This document shows positions 22,984 through 27,476 of a DNA stretch of 27,476 nucleotides, in pieces. The stretch is from Leucogyrophana mollusca (taxonomy: Eukaryota > Basidiomycota > Agaricomycetes > Boletales): positions 1 to 27,476 of the forward strand of contig MU266643.1 of the NCBI GenBank assembly GCA_021014945.1, in the 5' to 3' direction. Both the position numbers and the translations under genes were made by a program. How positions within the stretch are numbered: position 1 is the stretch's first letter; each line of letters opens with the position of its first letter. The notes under the pieces were generated by a model. The model had not been told where the DNA came from and made no database searches. It worked only from the letters and a program-made list of their open reading frames with translations.

Positions 22984-23287
22984 AGTAGCACAGTTTAACA
23001 CGCATCAGGTACCATCGAGTCATAGTTTACTATACCACTAGCATTGTTCATACGACATTATTTCCTGGAACCTGGTAATGGTATTTGACGGGACGAACAG
23101 GGTTGTACTGTACCATTCCAACCAACTCTTTAGCCGATGTGGCCTGTGGCTATTATCGCTGAACTTTTCACCTCTTCAGGAGCCCGGAAATGATCTGGGA
23201 TCGACCCTAAAGTACAATATGTAGATAACAACCCTGCTTCAAATTGTAAGTTGTGTCAAACGGACCAACCGAGTCTGCGAATTATGA
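22984..23287. other. 3' flank of the second AAA+ gene
   Basis: About 300 bp with no recognisable feature. It lies between the stop at 22983 and the minus-strand exons that follow, so it is a convergent spacer. Confidence 0.4.
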
Positions 23288-24170
23288 TCATCTACAGCAC
23301 GGGAAACACAAGCAAAAGCATAGTATCCACCCATCCGTGTACGCTGTGCTCTGAATCGGGTGATCTTGCAGAGCCGTCATCGTATCCAATGTCTTCGTCG
23401 TGGGTGAGACGTCGTTCGGGGGTTGTACATTCATCCATCTGATCTTGCTGTGCAGCAAACACTCTGTAACACAACGACGTGACAATACGGGGGATAATCG
23501 AAGGTGAAGCACCTACATTGTGCCCTCTGGCTGTGGGGACGTCAACCACCAGTACCGGAGAGGGACGCGGAGGTTTAATATTGCGCGGCTGAATGTTGTT
23601 GCCGTTGCCCCTACCTTCGCTGCGTGGCTTGCGGGCGCTAAGCCTGGACCACAGCCGTGTAATTCGTCGACATCAAGGTTGTTGTTTCACGTCACCTTCG
23701 TTCTCCATTCTTTGAGCTGTAGTTGGCGCCGGAGCGCTCTGCTTCTTGCTTGGCAATTTTCTGCTCCTTGCGATGTGCCTGGGAGCGGGGTTCCAGCGTC
23801 GGTGGTAGCTGGAGAACCACATAGTCATCATGGGGTTCCCGACTGGGAACGAGCAAGCACGACTTACATCCAAAATAGAGTCAAACGAGGGTCAGTTCCG
23901 GGAGTGTGTACCAGAGGATCGCCAGTAGAAGGGATGTCGGATCATTGGACTTACCGAAGAGCTTACTCCGGTATACGCTTTGGTCTACCCGCCGTACGAG
24001 GGAATGCAGCCGCTTGGCTGGCGTTCTCCGCCAGGTGGAGCCAGAGTGGTAGCGTGTCGCCGGCGAAGCAAACTGAGCCCGAGTTCGGTTCGATTGCGTA
24101 TACGAATTACACACAACTCAGCACTGCGAAGTTAAGCTGTCCGAAGTGGTGCACCAGATAGTACACCGCG
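23288..24170 (-). other. Unresolved minus-strand exons, part resembling a WD40-gene tail
   Basis: Several minus-strand pieces look coding, but I cannot join them with certainty. One is RLWSRLSARKPRSEGRG...VVDVPTARGHN (about 23690-23515), followed by a 51-bp intron (GTAGGT...TTACAG, about 23514-23464), then an acidic stretch and a cysteine-rich end (CFCLCFPCC, near 23290). The basic run, VVDVP motif and cysteine-rich end resemble the tails of Agaricomycete WD40 proteins. Upstream lie DPRLTLFW and REPHDDYVVLQLPP plus a lysine-rich segment (about 23940-23730), and FAGDTLPLWLHLAENA (about 24065-24015). These could belong to another gene. No WD40 repeats are present here. Confidence 0.3.
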
Positions 24171-24308
24171 CCGCCGCTCACGGACAACTTGAAGCTGAAC
24201 CACCCCGTTCATGACAACGCGCGAGGCTGGCTCCTCCGTCAATATTCATTGCGAGTAGGCATTATATATACAACTATCGTTCGTACAGGTCTTGTGCTCT
24301 GTTTTTTT

Positions 24309-24347
24309 GGCTGGCTGACTGGCTGGCTGGCTGGTTGGATGGTTGGT
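24309..24347 (+). repeat. GGCT/GGTT tetranucleotide tract
   Basis: A run of (GGCT)n drifting into GGTTGGATGGTTGG, just beyond the LSM6 stop. It probably lies in the 3' UTR or spacer and is a likely polymorphic microsatellite. Confidence 0.8.
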
Positions 24348-24381
24348 TTGCGATTCAACCCAGGATTCGATTGCGGGGGTG

Positions 24382-25008
24382 CTATAGCGGCTCGGCGGCT
24401 GATATGTAGAGGACTGCGGTGATGGGAGAGCGATGTGAGCATGACGCCGCAAAGCGAAGAGTAAAGGGCAGATACAAGGAGATGGTTGTGGAGCGGGTTC
24501 GGGGTAGTGTGGTGAAAGGAAATGGGACGAAAGTAGTGAAAGGCAAGGTGACAAGAGCAGTGAAAGACAATGGGACGAAAGTAGTGAAAGGCGACGGGAC
24601 AAAAGCGAGCGACACGTAGCACGCACCGTTATTCCCGCGGATAAACGCGTCCCCGTACCGATTGGTCACGCTCCCATTGACATGCTCCTCCGTCTGCTCG
24701 AGGGCGATGTTCATGTAGCCGTCGAGGCACGACAGGACGCCTGCGTGTGCACGTGCGTTAGTGCCCGTTATCGATCACCACACGCTCTCTCCATTCCATC
24801 TTCCTCCCAACCCCAACGTAGCAACGACACGAAACAGCGACTCACCTCGATAATCGACGCCCGAGGTGAGCCTCACAATGACGCGCTTCCCCACAACGCC
24901 TTTGAGGAAATCAGTGGGCGATCCCGAGGACGCAGCGGGGGGCGGAGGCTGTGCGTGTGGTGGAGGCGGGGGCGGTGGCGAGGCAGGGGGCGAGGGCGAT
25001 ACGTCCAT
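24382..25008 (-). CDS. LSM6: U6 snRNA-associated Sm-like protein LSm6
   Basis: Three exons, 25008-24846, 24740-24627 and 24413-24382, encode 102 aa. LSm6 is one of the seven ring subunits that bind U6 snRNA 3' ends (LSm2-8, nucleus) or deadenylated mRNA (LSm1-7, cytoplasm). The Sm fold is clear: DFLKGVVGKRVIVRLTSGVD (Sm1), GVLSCLDGYMNIALEQTEE, then GDAFIRGNN and VLYISAAEPL (Sm2). The Sm core is of usual length, but the N-terminus has about 30 extra residues rich in proline (ASPPPPPPPHAQPPPP). The upstream in-frame codon at 25029 is TTG, so the ATG at 25008 is chosen. Introns are 105 bp (24741-24845) and 213 bp (24414-24626). The second is long for this window because it holds a tandem repeat. 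It is divergent from the Rab gene, 156 bp between starts. Confidence 0.92.
24512..24607 (+). repeat. Four tandem copies of a 24-bp repeat inside an LSM6 intron
   Basis: Four units of 24 bp each begin gtgaaag, and most contain gggac(g/a)aaag. The array lies wholly in the second LSM6 intron (24414-24626). The period is a multiple of three and both strands stay open across it, but splicing places it outside the coding sequence. Confidence 0.88.
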
Positions 25009-25164
25009 CGTCGGCGATGTAGCTATCAAGTTGGCCTAATAGTAAGTAGCGGAGATGGCGATGAGGGAGGGCGGTATTTGCACGTGTTTGGCACACCCGG
25101 CACGGGGTTGCCGGTCTCACACAGTTGCAGTCGCTCGCTCACTGCGAACGACGACGACTCGGGG
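25009..25164. promoter_or_regulatory. Compact bidirectional promoter, LSM6 and Rab
   Basis: Only 156 bp separate the LSM6 ATG (minus) from the Rab ATG (plus), so both promoters and 5' UTRs must share this segment or extend into the genes. I recognise no specific element. Confidence 0.45.
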
Positions 25165-26895
25165 ATGGCCACGATCAAGGTCGTCGTGATCGGCGCCTCG
25201 GGGGTGGGCAAGACGAGCCTCCGTGGTCAGGTGCGTTCCTCCCGGTACTAGTGCTTCCCAGTCGTCGCTCCCGTGCTGACTCAGGTGCGCAGTACATATC
25301 CGGCCGCTTCTCGACAGGCTACCGCGCGACGATCGGCGCAGACTTCATCTCCAAGACCCTCCCCCACCCAAGCCGCGACGGCGACGCCGTCACCCTCCAA
25401 ATCTGGGTCCGTGCGCTTCCTACTACTCGTACTCCCCGCACCCACACACTAACACTAACACGAACACCAACCCCCACGCACGCAGGACACAGCTGGCCAA
25501 GAACGCTTCTCCGCGCTCTCCCCCGCGTTCTTCCGCGGCGCGGACGCCGCGCTCCTCATGTACGACGTCAACCAGCCGCAGACCCTCCGCGCGCTCGCGC
25601 GGTGGTGGGACGCGTTCGAGGCGGGGGTGGGGGCGGGCGGGGTAGCGTGTGTGGTGGTGGTGGGGAATAAGGTCGATGTGCGGGGTGCGGGTGGGGAGGG
25701 CGGTGGGGAGGGACACGCGGTGGAGGAGGGAGAGGCGCTGCGCTTCATCGAGGAGCTGTTTCCTTTGCCAGAGGACGAGTGCGCGCTGTCACACGACACG
25801 CTGTCCCTCCCTCAAAACGGCGACGCCCCGCACGCTCACCAAAGTGAGGACGCCGCGCACAACGACGACACACCACGCACGCAGTCCATCGACATATCCC
25901 ACCACCACCACTCCCACACGCACTCGCACTCGCACAAACGCATATCCAAGTCCCGCTCGCGGAGCAGCACGCGCCACCACGGCACGCTCACATCCACGCG
26001 CACGGGGCTCACGTCCTTCCACACGCCCTCCTCCTCCGTGTTCCACTCCTCCGACACGTCGTCCGTCTTCGACGACGCGGATGCGGACATGTACGCCTCC
26101 GCGCGCTCGTCGCCCTTTCCGCCGTCGTCGTTCTCTGCGTCCGAGCCCGCTTCCTCGCCACCCTTCCAAGGATCACCCGTCGCATCCCGCCAAGGATCAC
26201 CCGTCGCATCCCGCCAAGGATCACCCGTCGCACCCCGCCAACCCCGCCGCACCGCCTCCCTCTCCAGCACCTCCTCCGCGCTGACCATAACGCCCGCCAT
26301 CTTTACGCGCGACCATCCCCACGCGGGGGTCCCTTCCGCCTCCGCTAGTTCAGGCTCAGGCTCAGGCTCAACTCCAACCACATCCGGCTCAGGCCCAGGC
26401 TCAACTCCAACCCCATCCACACCTCCCTCGAGTGAACTCGCCTCCCCGGATGATCCCCCACCTCCCACTCCCACTCCCACTCCCACACCCCCACCCTACC
26501 CCCCCACCCCCCACGCCCGCCCCCCGCACTTCCACACCTCCGCCAAGACCGGCGCCGGCGTGCGCGCCGTGTTCGAGCACGTCGCGGGGTGCGTCGTCGC
26601 GCGGTGGGAGCGCGAGGACGAGGGCGGGGATGCGTGGGATGGGGGTGATTGGGCTGCGGGAGGGGGTGCGACCGGGGCTGCGGGATGGAATGCGACCGGG
26701 GCTGCGGGAGGGAGAGAGACGTACGGGAAGAAGGGGGACACGTGGGGGAGGAGGGGCGTGCATTTTAGGGAGAGGACGGGGGAGGGGACGATTAGGCTCG
26801 GGAGTACTGGTGTGGGATGGGGGAACGGAGGGTCGGGGAATGGAAGTACAGGGAGCGGAGGGACAGGGACGGGGTACGCGTGCTGTGGGCAGTAG
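25165..26895 (+). CDS. Rab7-like small GTPase with a large low-complexity insertion
   Basis: Three exons, 25165-25230, 25293-25406 and 25486-26895, encode 529 aa where Rab7/Ypt7 has about 205. Rab7 controls fusion of late endosomes and vacuoles. Motifs: P-loop GASGVGKTS (G1), switch I TIGADF (G2), DTAGQE (G3, from residue 61), NKVD (G4, residues 121-124) and SAK (G5, residues 412-414), all intact. Between G4 and G5 lie about 285 residues, against roughly 30 in Rab7. The insertion is rich in Ser, Pro, Thr, Gly and His, with a His/Ser stretch, three copies of GSPVASRQ-like sequence and (PT)n runs. After G5 comes a Gly-rich tail ending CCGQ, a CCxx-type geranylgeranylation signal. Gene GC content is much higher here than in the AAA+ region. 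I see no splice pair that removes the insertion cleanly, but an unseen intron is the main alternative. Confidence 0.86.
26170..26241 (+). repeat. Three tandem 24-bp coding repeats in the Rab insertion
   Basis: Three near-identical 24-bp units (start ggatcacccgtcgca) encode GSPVASRQ, GSPVASRQ and GSPVAPRQ. The period keeps the frame, so copy number can vary without a frameshift. Confidence 0.92.
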
Positions 26896-27476
26896 AACCG
26901 GAACCTAGAGCCAGACGTACGGGTCCTCGAGTTTCGACTTTCGTTATTCCCGAATCTCCATGCAGTGTTGTCTTTATATATATCACGTCTTTACAGTAAC
27001 CTATCCGTATCTATCTCAGCGTCTTGACTTCTACGTATACGCAGGCGTCTCCCCGGCGGCACTTTAAGCTTCAAGTTTGAGGTTCCTCACACTGACTGTA
27101 GCAGGCCCAGGGGGGTGCTATAGCACGGTGGGGCAGGATGTGTATGTACATGAATGCTTGACAGTGACCTATCTACGAATGGACTGTTGGAGTATCAAGC
27201 CAGACAGCGCAAAGTGTTCGGCGCCGTTCGGCGCTATTCGTTCGTCCATTCCTCTTCGACCCACTTTTCTCTCCGTACTTACAATTTTATGACTCGACTG
27301 ATTATCTACTGATTATCGACGGCCGAGCCGCCGACCTTAAAAGCTAGCCCGTAGCATTCAACATCTCAGTTCTCGCCCGTCGAAACTGAGATGTGAGTTT
27401 CCCCCTTTCTCGAACATATCTTACTTTTACTGATAGTCCCTAGATACTATTCATTTCTCTCTAGGTACTTTATATT
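26896..27476. other. Downstream spacer and probable 5' end of the next gene
   Basis: No coding gene is recognised. At the end an apparent 51-bp intron, 27393-27443 (GTGAGT, branch TACTGAT, CCCTAG), suggests the 5' UTR of a plus-strand gene that starts beyond the window. An 11-bp inverted repeat (27361-27394) overlaps its donor. Confidence 0.4.

Noticed and set aside
24124..24164. 5S rRNA-like words (ctgcgaagttaagc, then tagtac).
   Set aside because: The spacing between the two words is about six bases too long and the expected flanking stems and GGTGACC-like block are absent. At best a degraded fragment.
24682..25251. 189-codon plus-strand frame over LSM6.
   Set aside because: It is antisense to well-supported LSM6 exons.
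25789..26486. Long minus-strand frames opposite the Rab gene.
   Set aside because: They mirror the low-complexity, GC-rich Rab insertion; the plus strand has the GTPase motifs.

Overview
This window looks like nuclear DNA of a mushroom-forming basidiomycete (Agaricomycetes). It is gene-dense, with genes on both strands. Almost every gene is cut by short introns (about 50-75 bp, GT...AG, with CTRAY-like branch sites). The recognisable proteins are eukaryotic: LSM6, a Rab7-like GTPase, a UBC4/5-like E2, a RING-H2 protein, ubiquitin-like domains, Hsp104/ClpB AAA+ proteins and fungal-type WD40 repeats. I saw no tRNA, intact rRNA, transposon or CRISPR array. All exon models were made by hand from reading frames and splice signals.

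Layout. 462-3208 (-): one WD40 gene. Two WD40 reading frames are joined by a 67-bp phase-0 intron, giving 14 repeats and then a basic/Ser-rich tail split over small exons. 3593-4320 (-): decayed CTD-kinase gamma subunit (CTK3) gene with a stop and two frameshifts. 5660 to about 9868 (-): Hsp104/ClpB-type AAA+ protein with canonical Walker A and B motifs in both ATPase modules. 10793-11903 (+): five-exon gene for three ubiquitin-like domains in tandem. 12818-13896 (+): four-helix membrane protein of unknown function with an apparent GC-AG intron. 14228-14857 (-): 145-aa E2 enzyme. 15837-16702 (-): RING-H2 protein. 17242-18198 (-): unknown 300-aa protein that may have a permuted papain-like (LRAT/NlpC-like) fold. 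18599-22983 (+): a second Hsp104/ClpB homologue, 20 exons and 1043 aa. Its frame is kept intact by splicing, but both Walker B motifs, the NBD2 pore loop, sensor 1 and an arginine-finger residue are altered. 23290-24170 (-): poorly resolved exons, partly resembling a WD40-gene tail. 24382-25008 (-): LSM6. 25165-26895 (+): Rab7-like GTPase with a very large low-complexity insertion between its G4 and G5 motifs.

How the genes may work together. Between 5.6 and 23 kb lie a triple ubiquitin-like protein, an E2, a RING E3 candidate, a possible papain-fold protein, one apparently active AAA+ unfoldase and one apparently inactive paralogue. I read this as a candidate ubiquitin-like conjugation and unfolding cluster. 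That is inference from content and proximity; fungal genes are not operonic, so the link needs synteny and expression evidence. The two flanks (CTK3 remnant, LSM6, Rab7-like) are housekeeping genes, which suggests an accessory island between conserved neighbours.
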